Part shown: positions 1 to 7,833 of the stretch, in pieces | Layout: each line of letters starts with the position of its first letter | How positions within the stretch are numbered: position 1 is the stretch's first letter | NCBI GenBank assembly: GCA_035479375.1 | Contig: DATIIT010000009.1 | Coordinates: forward strand, 8,782-72,781 | DNA from: PMNU01 sp035479375 | Lineage (GTDB): Bacteria > Patescibacteriota > Saccharimonadia > Saccharimonadales > UBA4665 | Reading direction: 5' to 3' | DNA: 64,000 nt | Position numbers and translations under genes: made by a program | The notes under the pieces: generated by a model | Database searches by the model: none | Told to the model about the DNA's origin: nothing | Seen by the model: the letters and a program-made list of their open reading frames with translations, nothing else

Positions 1-1904
1 TAGGCCCAGCCGCTGGGCAGTTGGGCGACCACGTCGAGCAGCCGGGCACGGACTTTTGCCTTGACGATGACTTGCCAAACGAATTTATTCTGGACCTTCT
101 CATGGAACGAGGGTGTGGGGCCTTCAACGGCGATGCCGCCCACGTTGCCGTGCAGCTGCCGTACAAAATTTTCGGCGGCGCGCTGCGCGCTGGCGCTGCT
201 GGCCCGGGACACCGCGAGCTTTAGCGCGTAACAGTAGGGCGGGAATAAAAACTGCTTGCGCTCGGCAATTTCGCGGCTGTAAAACGCGTCCCAGTCTTTT
301 TCGATGACCGCCCGTAGCAGGCTGCTGTCCGGCGCATAGGTTTGGATGACCGCCTCGCTGTCGCGGTGGCCGCGCCCGACGCGCCCGAGCACTTGGCTAA
401 GCAGCTGGTAGGTACGCTCTTGGGCGCTAAAGTCCGGGAAGTAGAGGCTGGTGTCGGCAATGATGACGCCCACCAGCCCCAGGCGCGGCAAGTCGAGCCC
501 TTTTGCCAGCGTTTGCGTGCCTACAATAATGTCCACACCGCCCGCCCGGACCGCATCGTAATGCTGCTCGATGCGTTCATTTTTTTTGTTGTCGGTGTCA
601 AAGCGCTGCACGCGGGCCTCTGGGAACAAACGTGCCGCTTCTTCGGCCACAGCTTTGGTGCCGATACTACGGAACACCACGCTGGCGTTATGGCATTCGG
701 GGCAGCTGATGGGGCTCGGCGCTTTGTATTCGCAGCTATGGCAGCGCATGAGGTGCTCGTCGCCGTGGTATACCAGCGGCAAGTCGCAGTGCGGGCACAG
801 CGCCTGCCAGCCGCATTTTTCGCAGAAAACCACGCGGGCCGTGCCGCGCCGGTTTAGGAAGAGTAGGGTTTGCTCGCCGTTTTGCAGCCGGGACTTTATG
901 GCCGCCAGCAACTGGCCGGAAAGGTAGGGGCTCCGGCTAAAATTGGCGCGGTCGCGCAGGTCGACAACGGTGACCACCTTTTGGGCGCCAACCAGCCCAG
1001 CTGCGGTCTGGGACATGCGCACCACCGGCCGTTTTTTGGCAATGGCAACGGCATAGTCTGCCACCAGCGGCGTCGCCGAGCCCAGCACGAGCACGGCACG
1101 GTGCAAGCCCGCGAGCTTGGCGGCCACGATGTTGGTATGGTAGTGCGGCGCCTGGTCTTGCTTGTAGGCGGTTTCGTGGGACTCGTCTACAACTACCAGC
1201 CCCAGGTTTTTGAGCGGGCTAAACAGGGCAGAGCGCGCGCCGATGACGACTATTGGCTCCTGCCGCTCTAGAATTTTTTGCCAGGCGCGCGCCCGCTGTG
1301 CATCGGTGAGGCCGGAGTGCGCCACAACCACACGCTGGCCAAACACCTGCCCAAAATCGCGCGCCAGCTGCGAGGTGAGCCCAATTTCTGGCGTGAGGAT
1401 GATGGCCGACTTACCGCTTTGCAAGGCACGCTGCGCCAACTCAATGTAGACGCGCGTTTTGCCGGTGCCGGTCTCCCCGTGCAGGATGTGCAGCCCCGGC
1501 TCCCTGATAGCTTGTAAGGCCTGTTCCTGGTCTTGGGTAAACGGCGGCAGCGCCGGCGGGCTAAGCGGCGGCAGCGTGGCAAGGGCTTCCGGCTTTTTGG
1601 GCAAGGCTTTGGGCAGGAGCAGCTGGGTGATGATGCCGAGCGGCGCAGGGTAATAGCCCTGCATCCAGGCCAGCAGCGCCAGTAGCTGGGCGGGCAGCGC
1701 AGGCAGTGGCGGCACCTCGGCCACCGGCTTTGCCGCAAAACGGGCCGGCTTGGTGCCTGGGCCGGCCACCACGCCCAAAACGCGCTTGTTGCGGAGAGGC
1801 ACCACAACAATCTGCCCGGCGGGCAAGGGCGTCTCCGCGCTATACGTCAGCGCCTCGCCACCGTGATATGTGGCGTCGCCAACCAGTACCTCCACGTAGT
1901 GCAT
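1..1904 (-). CDS. priA: Primosomal protein N' (PriA helicase), 3' end cut by window edge
   Basis: PriA is the helicase that restarts replication at stalled forks by reloading the primosome. The minus-strand frame is open from ATG at 1904 to position 3, about 634 codons. The last codon in the window leads into what should be the family's short C-terminal DVDP-like tail, so only a few residues are missing. Visible motifs: Walker A GETGTGKT at residues 143-150, a Walker B region reading DESH at 240-243 where most PriA proteins have DEEH, and eight zinc-ligand cysteines in four CxxC pairs between residues 361 and 404. The start is chosen because a TATAAT lies 6 nt upstream on the minus strand, giving a leaderless mRNA. 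It is transcribed divergently from the neighbouring regulator. The assignment is secure. Confidence 0.93.
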   Translation of the reverse strand, partial: MHYVEVLVGDATYHGGEALTYSAETPLPAGQIVVVPLRNKRVLGVVAGPGTKPARFAAKPVAEVPPLPALPAQLLALLAWMQGYYPAPLGIITQLLLPKALPKKPEALATLPPLSPPALPPFTQDQEQALQAIREPGLHILHGETGTGKTRVYIELAQRALQSGKSAIILTPEIGLTSQLARDFGQVFGQRVVVAHSGLTDAQRARAWQKILERQEPIVVIGARSALFSPLKNLGLVVVDESHETAYKQDQAPHYHTNIVAAKLAGLHRAVLVLGSATPLVADYAVAIAKKRPVVRMSQTAAGLVGAQKVVTVVDLRDRANFSRSPYLSGQLLAAIKSRLQNGEQTLLFLNRRGTARVVFCEKCGWQALCPHCDLPLVYHGDEHLMRCHSCEYKAPSPISCPECHNASVVFRSIGTKAVAEEAARLFPEARVQRFDTDNKKNERIEQHYDAVRAGGVDIIVGTQTLAKGLDLPRLGLVGVIIADTSLYFPDFSAQERTYQLLSQVLGRVGRGHRDSEAVIQTYAPDSSLLRAVIEKDWDAFYSREIAERKQFLFPPYCYALKLAVSRASSASAQRAAENFVRQLHGNVGGIAVEGPTPSFHEKVQNKFVWQVIVKAKVRARLLDVVAQLPSGWA

Positions 1905-1910
1905 AGTTGC

Positions 1911-1916
1911 ATTATA
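1911..1916 (-). promoter_or_regulatory. -10 element of priA, leaderless
   Basis: On the minus strand this reads TATAAT, followed by 6 nt and then the priA ATG at 1904. Transcription would start at or within a base or two of the start codon. I see no convincing -35 at 17 nt. Confidence 0.6.
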
Positions 1917-1947
1917 TGATTTTTGTACGGTAATTATGAAATTCGTG

Positions 1948-1977
1948 TTGTCAGCCCCGCGTCCAATGAGCTATACT
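1948..1977 (+). promoter_or_regulatory. Sigma70-type promoter of the winged-helix gene
   Basis: TTGTCA at 1948-1953, an 18-nt spacer, then TATACT at 1972-1977. A start near 1984 excludes the upstream in-frame start at 1923 and supports ATG 2013 for the downstream gene. Confidence 0.65.
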
Positions 1978-2012
1978 TGAAGCTACGTTGTTTGAATGAC
2001 AATAGAGAGCTT

Positions 2013-2303
2013 ATGTTAGACGTATTCATCACATCACGAGTCCGGCGCAAGATCATCGTTATCTATGCCAAATACCCCGATTTTAAGACCCACGTCCGGG
2101 GGTTGGCCAAGCTTATTAAAGAAGACGCCGGCAACATCCAGCGTGAGCTCAAGCGCCTGGAAAAAGTGGGTTTCCTGGTATCCGAAAAGCAAGGGAACAC
2201 CAAGATTTACCACACCAACAAGCAATTCGTCATTTTTAAGGAACTGCAGAGCATTGTGCTGAAGAGCCAGCGCGCCGCGCAAAAGAAACAACAGGTTGTT
2301 TAA
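2013..2303 (+). CDS. Small winged-helix transcriptional regulator
   Basis: A 96-residue protein that looks like a single winged helix-turn-helix domain. A helical, basic N-terminus (MLDVFITSRVRRKI) is followed by a helix-turn-helix around residues 25-55, ending in LKRLEKVGFL as in ArsR/MarR-type wings, and a wing with SEKQGNTKIYHTNK. A basic, Gln-rich tail closes it. The frame is open further upstream to 1923, but a promoter at 1948-1977 lies inside that extension, so ATG 2013 is preferred. Its target is unknown. It sits between divergent priA and the rpsU operon, so autoregulation or control of priA is possible but unproven. It could also be the DNA-binding half of a two-gene system, but no partner is seen. 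Confidence 0.7.
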   Translation: MLDVFITSRVRRKIIVIYAKYPDFKTHVRGLAKLIKEDAGNIQRELKRLEKVGFLVSEKQGNTKIYHTNKQFVIFKELQSIVLKSQRAAQKKQQVV

Positions 2304-2306
2304 CCC

Positions 2307-2335
2307 TTGCAAACCGGCCTCTGTTACGCTAGAAT
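2307..2335 (+). promoter_or_regulatory. Promoter of rpsU-yqeY-adk
   Basis: TTGCAA at 2307-2312, a 17-nt spacer, TAGAAT at 2330-2335. The rpsU ATG is only 9 nt beyond the -10, so the 5' leader would be about 2-3 nt and there is no Shine-Dalgarno site. Confidence 0.6.
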
Positions 2336-2344
2336 AGACCACAT

Positions 2345-2560
2345 ATGATCCAAGTAACCCGCAAAGACGCAAAAGAATCGCTGGAGAACCTTCTCCGCCG
2401 TTTTAACCGCAAGGTACAACAAGCTGGCGTTATCGCCGTTGTTAAGCAAAACCAGTTTTTCGAGAAGCCGATCAGCAAGCGTGAGCGCCGCAACAAGGCG
2501 ATCATCCGTGCTGAGCGCAAGGCTCTCAAGCTGAAGAAAATTAAGTTCGGCCAACGCTAA
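2345..2560 (+). CDS. rpsU: Small ribosomal subunit protein bS21
   Basis: bS21 is a late-binding 30S protein near the anti-Shine-Dalgarno end of 16S rRNA. The 71-residue product has the family layout: an RRFNRKVQQAG core, the FFEKP element, then a KRERR-rich basic helix and a lysine-rich tail. The length is normal. It heads an operon with yqeY (5 nt gap) and adk, an arrangement like the rpsU-yqeY pair of Firmicutes. The mRNA appears nearly leaderless from the promoter at 2307-2335. Confidence 0.95.
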   Translation: MIQVTRKDAKESLENLLRRFNRKVQQAGVIAVVKQNQFFEKPISKRERRNKAIIRAERKALKLKKIKFGQR

Positions 2561-2565
2561 CCAGC

Positions 2566-3015
2566 ATGCTGAAGGAACGCCTTGACCAGGACCTGAAAGC
2601 AGCACTCCTGGGGGGTAATAAGGTGCTTGCAACCACGCTTCGTGGCCTTAAAAGTGTTATTTTGTATGCCGAAGTAGCCAAAGGTTTGCGCGACACCGGC
2701 CTGCCGGACGACGAAATTATTGCCCTGTTTGCCAAGGAGGCAAAAAAGCGCCAAGAAAGCGCCGACCTCTTCAAACAAGGCGGCAACGAAGAAAAAGCCG
2801 CGGCCGAGCTAGCCGAGAAAAAGGTGATTGAGGGCTATTTGCCCCAGCAGCTCACTGACGAAGAGTTGGGCGCGGCCATAGATGGCGTTATTGCCGGGCT
2901 CGACGTCAGCGGCCCGCAGGCCATGGGGCAGGTTATTGGTGTGGTTAAGAAAACAGTGGGCAGCCAGGCAGATGGCTCGCGCATTGCCCAAATGGTAAAG
3001 GAAAGGTTGAATTAA
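2566..3015 (+). CDS. yqeY: GatB/YqeY domain protein
   Basis: A 149-residue stand-alone YqeY protein. The family resembles the tail of GatB, the amidotransferase subunit that helps make Gln-tRNA and Asn-tRNA, and is thought to bind tRNA; its stand-alone role is not settled. Visible family features: LKERLDQDLKAALL at the N-terminus, the central KEAKKRQESADLFKQGGN stretch, the EGYLPQQLTDEEL element and the C-terminal MGQVIGVVKK and G.RIAQMVK helices. It lies 5 nt after rpsU and 3 nt before adk, so the three are probably co-transcribed. No gatB is visible in this window. Confidence 0.9.
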   Translation: MLKERLDQDLKAALLGGNKVLATTLRGLKSVILYAEVAKGLRDTGLPDDEIIALFAKEAKKRQESADLFKQGGNEEKAAAELAEKKVIEGYLPQQLTDEELGAAIDGVIAGLDVSGPQAMGQVIGVVKKTVGSQADGSRIAQMVKERLN

Positions 3016-3018
3016 CAG

Positions 3019-3555
3019 ATGATCATTCTGATGGGCGTCGCTGGCGCCGGTAAAAGCATGCAAGGAAAAATTTTGGCCGACGAGCACGGCTACGCCTGGA
3101 TCTCCACCGGCGAAATTCTGCGCGTGTTGGTGACGGGCAAGCGCCGCCAGGAGATGCTTGAGGGCAAACTCCTGAGCGACGAAGAAGTCATTAAGATGAT
3201 GGACAAAGTCCTGGAACTCATCGACACCCAGCAAGAATTTGTGCTGGACGGCTTCCCGCGCACCGTGCCGCAGGCCGACTGGCTGCTGGAGCAAGTGCAC
3301 AAAGGCCGCTTTGCCCTGACTGCCGTGGTGCATTTAACCGCCTCTGAAGAAGTGGTGCGTTCGCGCTTGCTCGGCCGCGGCCGCCAAGACGACACCGACG
3401 AGGCCATTAGCAAACGCTTTAGCGAGTACCGCGATTCCACGCTGCCAATCATCGAGCACCTGGAACGCGAAGGCGCCAAAGTGTGCAACATTGACGCGGC
3501 CCAAGAAGTGCGCGCCGTGCACGACGCCATTTTGCAGTGCGTTGACCGCAAATAA
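3019..3555 (+). CDS. adk: Adenylate kinase, short-lid type
   Basis: Interconverts ATP + AMP and 2 ADP. The 178-residue product has the P-loop GVAGAGKS at residues 6-13, the AMP-binding STGEILR segment, the DGFPRT motif around residue 77 and a GRGRQDD-type short LID. The zinc-finger LID of long bacterial Adk is absent, so this is a short form. The start ATG is 3 nt after the yqeY stop. The upstream GAAAGG is distant, so translation is probably coupled to yqeY. A related NMP kinase cannot be fully excluded. Confidence 0.85.
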   Translation: MIILMGVAGAGKSMQGKILADEHGYAWISTGEILRVLVTGKRRQEMLEGKLLSDEEVIKMMDKVLELIDTQQEFVLDGFPRTVPQADWLLEQVHKGRFALTAVVHLTASEEVVRSRLLGRGRQDDTDEAISKRFSEYRDSTLPIIEHLEREGAKVCNIDAAQEVRAVHDAILQCVDRK

Positions 3556-3559
3556 CCTC

Positions 3560-3565
3560 TATAAT
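3560..3565 (+). promoter_or_regulatory. -10 element of map
   Basis: TATAAT with the map ATG 10 nt downstream. The predicted leader is about 3-4 nt and there is no Shine-Dalgarno site. A second in-frame ATG follows directly, so either could be used. Confidence 0.55.
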
Positions 3566-3575
3566 TACAACTGAC

Positions 3576-4340
3576 ATGATGAGCAGGGTCAAAACCGAAT
3601 CCGAAATCGCCGCCTTGCGCGAGAGTGGCCACATGCTGGCCACGGTGTTGGAGCTGATGCGGCGCGAGGCCAAATCCGGCGTGTCCCCCAAAGACATGGC
3701 CATGCTGGCCAAAAAAGAGCTGGACCGCCTGGGTGGCGAGCCAACGTTTTTGGGTGTGCCCGGCTCGTTCACGCCATTCCCGGATATTATTTGCATCTCG
3801 GTGAACGACCAAGTGCAGCACAGCATCCCGGACGTGCGGCCGTTTGAGCCGGGTGACGTGGTTAACTTTGATTTTGGTGTGACATACCACGGCATGGTGA
3901 CGGACGCCGGCATCACCGTGTGCATCGACGGCCAAACGACGCCGGACACGGCGCGCCTTTTAAAGGGCACAGAAAAAGCGCTGGCTGACGGCCTTGCGGT
4001 GGTGCGCGCCGGCTGCCACGTGGGCGATATTTCTGCCGCCATTGAACGTACCTTGCGCAAGTACCGCCTGGGAATTGTGCGCGAATTGGTAGGCCACGGC
4101 GTTGGCCATCACCTCCACGAAGACCCGGAAATCCCCAACTACGGCCGCGCCGGCACTGGCCCGGTGTTAAAAGCCGGCATGACCATTGCAGTAGAGCCAA
4201 TCACCACTCTGGGCAGCCCTATGATCTATGAAGAGAAAGATGGCTGGACGCTGCGCACCCAAGACGGCAGTTATGCGGCGCAATTTGAACACACCGTGCT
4301 GATCACCGCCACCGGCTGTGAGATCCTGACGCGCCTCTAG
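3576..4340 (+). CDS. map: Methionine aminopeptidase, type I
   Basis: Removes the initiator methionine from nascent proteins with two metal ions. The 254-residue product has the pita-bread fold ligands in order: Asp in the FDFG segment, Asp in VTDAG, His in the GHGVGHHLHEDP loop, Glu in AVEPI and Glu in QFEHT near the C-terminus. There is no N-terminal extension, as expected for type Ia. Its own -10 element at 3560 separates it from the rpsU operon. Confidence 0.94.
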   Translation: MMSRVKTESEIAALRESGHMLATVLELMRREAKSGVSPKDMAMLAKKELDRLGGEPTFLGVPGSFTPFPDIICISVNDQVQHSIPDVRPFEPGDVVNFDFGVTYHGMVTDAGITVCIDGQTTPDTARLLKGTEKALADGLAVVRAGCHVGDISAAIERTLRKYRLGIVRELVGHGVGHHLHEDPEIPNYGRAGTGPVLKAGMTIAVEPITTLGSPMIYEEKDGWTLRTQDGSYAAQFEHTVLITATGCEILTRL

Positions 4341-4378
4341 CCGTCTTCCGGGGCTTGCCCAAATCCAAACGCAAGCGG

Positions 4379-4384
4379 TATACT
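4379..4384 (+). promoter_or_regulatory. -10 element of ftsA, leaderless
   Basis: TATACT, then 8 nt to the ATG at 4393. An in-frame GTG at 4387 is too close to the -10 to be on the transcript, which favours ATG 4393. Confidence 0.6.
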
Positions 4385-4392
4385 GCGTGCAT

Positions 4393-5625
4393 ATGCATGG
4401 CTCTTCGGCTCCAACGCCATACGTTGGCCTCGACATCGGCACCAGCACAGTCCGCTGTGTTATTGGGGTGGTTGACGCCGCCAACCCGTCGAAGTTGTCT
4501 ATTGTTGGCCATGGTAGTGCGCCCAACCTTGGCATGCGCAAAGGTGTAGTGGTGCATGTGGACGACACGGCGGACGCTATTGCTAAAGCCATAACTGAGG
4601 CAGAGCGTATTTCTGGCATCCGCGTTACGGGCGGGACGGTGAACATCAACGGCACGCATGTCAGCGGGCTGAACTCCAAGGGCGTTATTGCTATATCAGC
4701 GGCCAACCGTGAAATAACCCCGGAAGACCGGATGCGCGTCGAAGAGGCGGCAACTATTGTGCAGCTGCCCAGCAACCGCGAAATCATCCAGGTATTTGCC
4801 CAGAATTACCGCCTGGACGGCCAGGAAAATATCAAAGACCCGGTAGGTATGCACGGTGTGCGTTTGGAGGTGGACACGCATATTGTGACCGCGGCCACGC
4901 CTAACTTGCGTAATTTGGACATGGCCATGGACAAAGCCCAGGTATCGGCACACAACCACACCCTGTCTGGGTTGGCGGCGGCCGAAGCTGTGCTGCAGCG
5001 CCAGCAAAAAGAGGCTGGCACAGTGCTTTTGGACATTGGCGCCGGTACCACAAACCTGGTTGTTTTAGAGGATGGCGAAGTGCAGCACACGGCCGTGTTG
5101 CCCATGGGCGGCCAACACATCACCAACGACCTGGCCATTGGTTTGCGCACTGAGCTGGACATTGCCGAGGCAGTCAAAATCCAGCACGCCGGTTTGCTGC
5201 AGGCCAATAAGCGCGACATCCGCGTGAAGATGCATGGCAAGGAGCACATTTTTAAGGCTGAGGACATTGCTATGATCACCGAAGCCCGCGTGGAAGAATT
5301 ATTTGAGTTCGTTGACAAAGAATTGGCCCGGGTACACAAGGCGCACAAATTGCCCGGCGGCGTAGTGCTGGTGGGCGGCACGGCTAAGTTGCCGGGAATT
5401 GCCGATTTTGCCAAGCAGCAATTGCAGCTCGCCGCCCGTGTAGGTAAATTGCAGCCGCTGAGCGGCTTGGTAGAAACGGTCGCCGACCCGCTGTACTCAA
5501 CGGCCGTCGGGCTCATGCTCCTGGACATGCTGCTTTTGCCAGAGGAAGCGGCTGCGCATGGCAGTGGTATGGGCGGCCGAACACAACATTTTGTAGATAG
5601 TTTGTTGCGCCGGTTTAAGCGTTAA
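4393..5625 (+). CDS. ftsA: Cell division protein FtsA
   Basis: An actin-like ATPase that anchors FtsZ filaments to the membrane. About 410 residues, the normal length. Visible: phosphate-1 loop VGLDIGTSTVRC at the N-terminus, phosphate-2 LLDIGAGTTN around residue 215, an adenosine motif VVLVGGTAKLPG near residue 325, and a C-terminal amphipathic basic helix (FVDSLLRRFKR) that fits the membrane-targeting sequence. It is followed by ftsZ with its own promoter in a 119-nt gap. No other division and cell wall (dcw) cluster genes are beside it. Confidence 0.95.
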   Translation: MHGSSAPTPYVGLDIGTSTVRCVIGVVDAANPSKLSIVGHGSAPNLGMRKGVVVHVDDTADAIAKAITEAERISGIRVTGGTVNINGTHVSGLNSKGVIAISAANREITPEDRMRVEEAATIVQLPSNREIIQVFAQNYRLDGQENIKDPVGMHGVRLEVDTHIVTAATPNLRNLDMAMDKAQVSAHNHTLSGLAAAEAVLQRQQKEAGTVLLDIGAGTTNLVVLEDGEVQHTAVLPMGGQHITNDLAIGLRTELDIAEAVKIQHAGLLQANKRDIRVKMHGKEHIFKAEDIAMITEARVEELFEFVDKELARVHKAHKLPGGVVLVGGTAKLPGIADFAKQQLQLAARVGKLQPLSGLVETVADPLYSTAVGLMLLDMLLLPEEAAAHGSGMGGRTQHFVDSLLRRFKR

Positions 5626-5685
5626 AGCGCCGCGTACAGAAAGTGTCCACGGCCAAAATTCGCCAAAAATAAGCGGATACATTTA

Positions 5686-5715
5686 TTGGACGCGTCCAGC
5701 AGCGTGCGGTATACT
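5686..5715 (+). promoter_or_regulatory. ftsZ promoter with overlapping palindrome
   Basis: TTGGAC at 5686-5691, an 18-nt spacer and TATACT at 5710-5715. A perfect 12-bp palindrome TGGACGCGTCCA (5687-5698) covers the -35, the position expected for a repressor operator. The ftsZ leader is about 25 nt and contains a GAGAGGG Shine-Dalgarno site. Confidence 0.6.
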
Positions 5716-5744
5716 GCAACTATAACGGTAAGAGAGGGTACGGA

Positions 5745-7097
5745 ATGCCTCAGGTTGCACCAGCTATAGAAACATTTGCGCGTATTAAGGTTGTAGGCGT
5801 CGGCGGAGCCGGCGGCGCGGCGGTGAACCGCATGATTGCAGCCGGCGTAGATGGCGTGGAGTTTATTGTGGTAAACACCGACGCGCAGGCGCTGCACCAT
5901 TCCAATGCCCAGAAAAAAATCCACATCGGCAAGGAAGAGACCCGCGGTTTGGGCGCTGGCGCCGACCCGTCGGTGGGCGAAAAGGCCGCACTCGAATCGA
6001 TAGACGAAATTAAGCAAGCCCTGGAAGGCGCCGACATGGTCTTTGTTACCATTGGCGCCGGCGGCGGCACCGGTTCTGGTGCCGGGCACGTCGTGGCCCG
6101 CGCCGCAAAAGAAATGGGCATTTTGGTGGTGGGCTTTGCCACCAAACCGTTCGCGTTTGAGGGCGAAAAGCGCCGCAAGAACGCCGAGCTAGCCATCAAT
6201 AACTTGCGCAGCAGCGTGGATACGCTCATCGTTATCCCTAACGACCGCCTGTTGCAGACAATCGACCGCCAAACGCCGCTCATGGAGGCCTTTAAAGTGG
6301 CCGACGACGTTTTGCGCCAAGGCGTACAGGGCATTTCCGACCTTATTACCGTGCACGGGCTGATTAACCTCGACTTTGCCGACGTGAAGGCCGTGATGAG
6401 CAACGCCGGCTCGGCGCTCATGGGCATTGGCCGTGCCAGTGGCGAAAACCGCGCCGTGATGGCCGCCCAACAAGCCATCGAGTCGCCGCTGCTGGAAGTT
6501 TCCATCGACGGCGCCCGCGGCATCATCCTGAATATTATTGGTGGCAACGATTTGTCGATGCACGAAATCAACACCGCCGCCGAGACGATCACTGCCGCAG
6601 CCGACCCCGACGCCAACATTATCTTTGGCGCGGCGATCAGCCCAGAAATTGACGGCGAGGTCATTATTACGGTGGTGGCAACCGGTTTTGACGCCTCGTA
6701 TTTCTCACAGCAGCAGGCCGGCACCCCCACGTTGGGCGGCGCCCCGGCCGCGGTGCCAATCTCTGACCCAGACGAGCCCCAGCTGCCGCCGCTGCAGAAA
6801 ACACGGGCAGACGAAGAGCTTTCTAAGATTGACATGGACCTGGACAAAGACGAGGATGAGGCCGCGGCCGACTTTAAGTCCGACCACATGCCCAACATTT
6901 GGACACTAGACGACCACGCCGCTGGCAGCGACGACGAAGATGACCTCCCCAAGCCTCCGGCTCCCATGGAAGACAGCCACGCCGCACCAAAGCCGGCGGC
7001 CAGTGACGCCGAGCTGGAAAAGCCGTCATTTTTGCGGCGCTTGGCCAAGCGCGTCAACAAAGAGCACGACGACATTGACCCCAGTAAGTCCGCGTAA
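5745..7097 (+). CDS. ftsZ: Cell division GTPase FtsZ
   Basis: A tubulin homologue that forms the division ring. The 450-residue product contains the tubulin signature GGGTGSG near residue 106, the N-terminal nucleotide-binding VVGVGGAGGAAVNRM, and the T7-type loop with NLDFADVKAVM. A long acidic linker (residues about 330-430) ends in a conserved C-terminal peptide (EKPSFLRRLAKR) that would bind FtsA, followed by an acidic extension. The start is ATG 5745, preceded by GAGAGGG at good spacing. The linker is longer than in E. coli. Confidence 0.96.
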   Translation: MPQVAPAIETFARIKVVGVGGAGGAAVNRMIAAGVDGVEFIVVNTDAQALHHSNAQKKIHIGKEETRGLGAGADPSVGEKAALESIDEIKQALEGADMVFVTIGAGGGTGSGAGHVVARAAKEMGILVVGFATKPFAFEGEKRRKNAELAINNLRSSVDTLIVIPNDRLLQTIDRQTPLMEAFKVADDVLRQGVQGISDLITVHGLINLDFADVKAVMSNAGSALMGIGRASGENRAVMAAQQAIESPLLEVSIDGARGIILNIIGGNDLSMHEINTAAETITAAADPDANIIFGAAISPEIDGEVIITVVATGFDASYFSQQQAGTPTLGGAPAAVPISDPDEPQLPPLQKTRADEELSKIDMDLDKDEDEAAADFKSDHMPNIWTLDDHAAGSDDEDDLPKPPAPMEDSHAAPKPAASDAELEKPSFLRRLAKRVNKEHDDIDPSKSA

Positions 7098-7126
7098 ATA
7101 AATACAACGCATTTTGCTTGCACGAG

Positions 7127-7173
7127 CGCTATACATAGAGCTACTATAATAGTCACAAGCGCTATATGTAGCG
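7127..7173 (+). promoter_or_regulatory. Two NrdR boxes flanking the -10 of nrdR-nrdJ
   Basis: Box 1 CGCTATACATAGAG (7127-7140) and box 2 CGCTATATGTAGCG (7160-7173, an almost perfect palindrome) have centres 33 bp apart, about three helical turns, as is usual for paired NrdR boxes. TATAAT at 7145-7150 lies between them. NrdR bound to both boxes would block the promoter, so the operon should be autorepressed. Confidence 0.75.
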
Positions 7174-7209
7174 AGCACGTTGAAAGCAGTAAGAGAGGGA
7201 AGGAATGGC

Positions 7210-7683
7210 ATGAAGTGTAGCCAATGCGGATGCGCCGACACGAAAGTGATCGAATCGCGCGATGCCGGCGACGGCCAAGCCATCCGGCGGCGCCGGGCGT
7301 GCCCGGACTGCGGATATCGTTTTACCACTTACGAGCGGTTGGAACGGCCGCAGCTCATCGTCATTAAGCATGACGGCACGCGCCAGCTGTTTAACCGCGA
7401 AAAGCTTCTTGGCGGGCTATACCACGCCTGCGAGAAGACGCCAGTCACCAATTTGCAGCTTGAGGCATTGGTGGCGGACATCGAGCAAACGCTGTACGCA
7501 TGCGGCGAGCCCGAAGTCCAATCGTCCAAAATTGGCGAGCTGGTGATGGAACGGTTGAGCCAGCTGAACGAGGTCGCCTATGTCCGGTTTGCGAGCGTTT
7601 ACCGCCGCTTTACCGACATTGCCGGATTTGAGCGCGAGCTGACGCACATCAAAAAAGCAAAGCACGAGCCTCTCCAAGTGTAG
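7210..7683 (+). CDS. nrdR: Transcriptional repressor NrdR
   Basis: An ATP/dATP-sensing repressor of ribonucleotide reductase genes. The 157-residue product starts with the zinc ribbon MKCSQCGC with CPDCGYRF (four cysteines), followed by an ATP-cone domain (VIKHDGTRQLFNREKLLGGL onward). ATG 7210 is chosen because it gives the standard MKC N-terminus and has GGAAGGA 6 nt upstream; the frame is open further upstream. It lies 150 nt before nrdJ and behind two NrdR boxes, so sensor, target and operator are together. Confidence 0.95.
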   Translation: MKCSQCGCADTKVIESRDAGDGQAIRRRRACPDCGYRFTTYERLERPQLIVIKHDGTRQLFNREKLLGGLYHACEKTPVTNLQLEALVADIEQTLYACGEPEVQSSKIGELVMERLSQLNEVAYVRFASVYRRFTDIAGFERELTHIKKAKHEPLQV

Positions 7684-7689
7684 CCGGTT

Positions 7690-7721
7690 CCTCCGGACAG
7701 GTTTTATGGCCTGCCGGGAGG
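7690..7721 (+). other. Strong hairpin between nrdR and nrdJ
   Basis: CCTCCGG-A-CAGG, loop TTTTATGG, CCTG-CCGGGAGG: about 11 pairs with one bulge, starting 6 nt after the nrdR stop. There is no following T-tract, so it is not a typical intrinsic terminator. It could stabilise the upstream mRNA end or attenuate nrdJ. I do not see a cobalamin riboswitch consensus around it. Confidence 0.5.
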
Positions 7722-7833
7722 AGCTGGACAACGCTTGAGAGACGCGGCTGTCAACTCTAACAAATACATCAAAAACAATAACCTAACGCCGGCGGAAGCT
7801 TGGGAGCAGCCGCGGGCAAAAAGTGAGGGTACC

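Noticed and set aside
7684..7833. Possible cobalamin riboswitch before nrdJ
   Set aside because: The CAGG...CCTGCC segment recalls a B12 box, but its loop is too long and the other conserved elements are not visible; it is better described as a simple hairpin.
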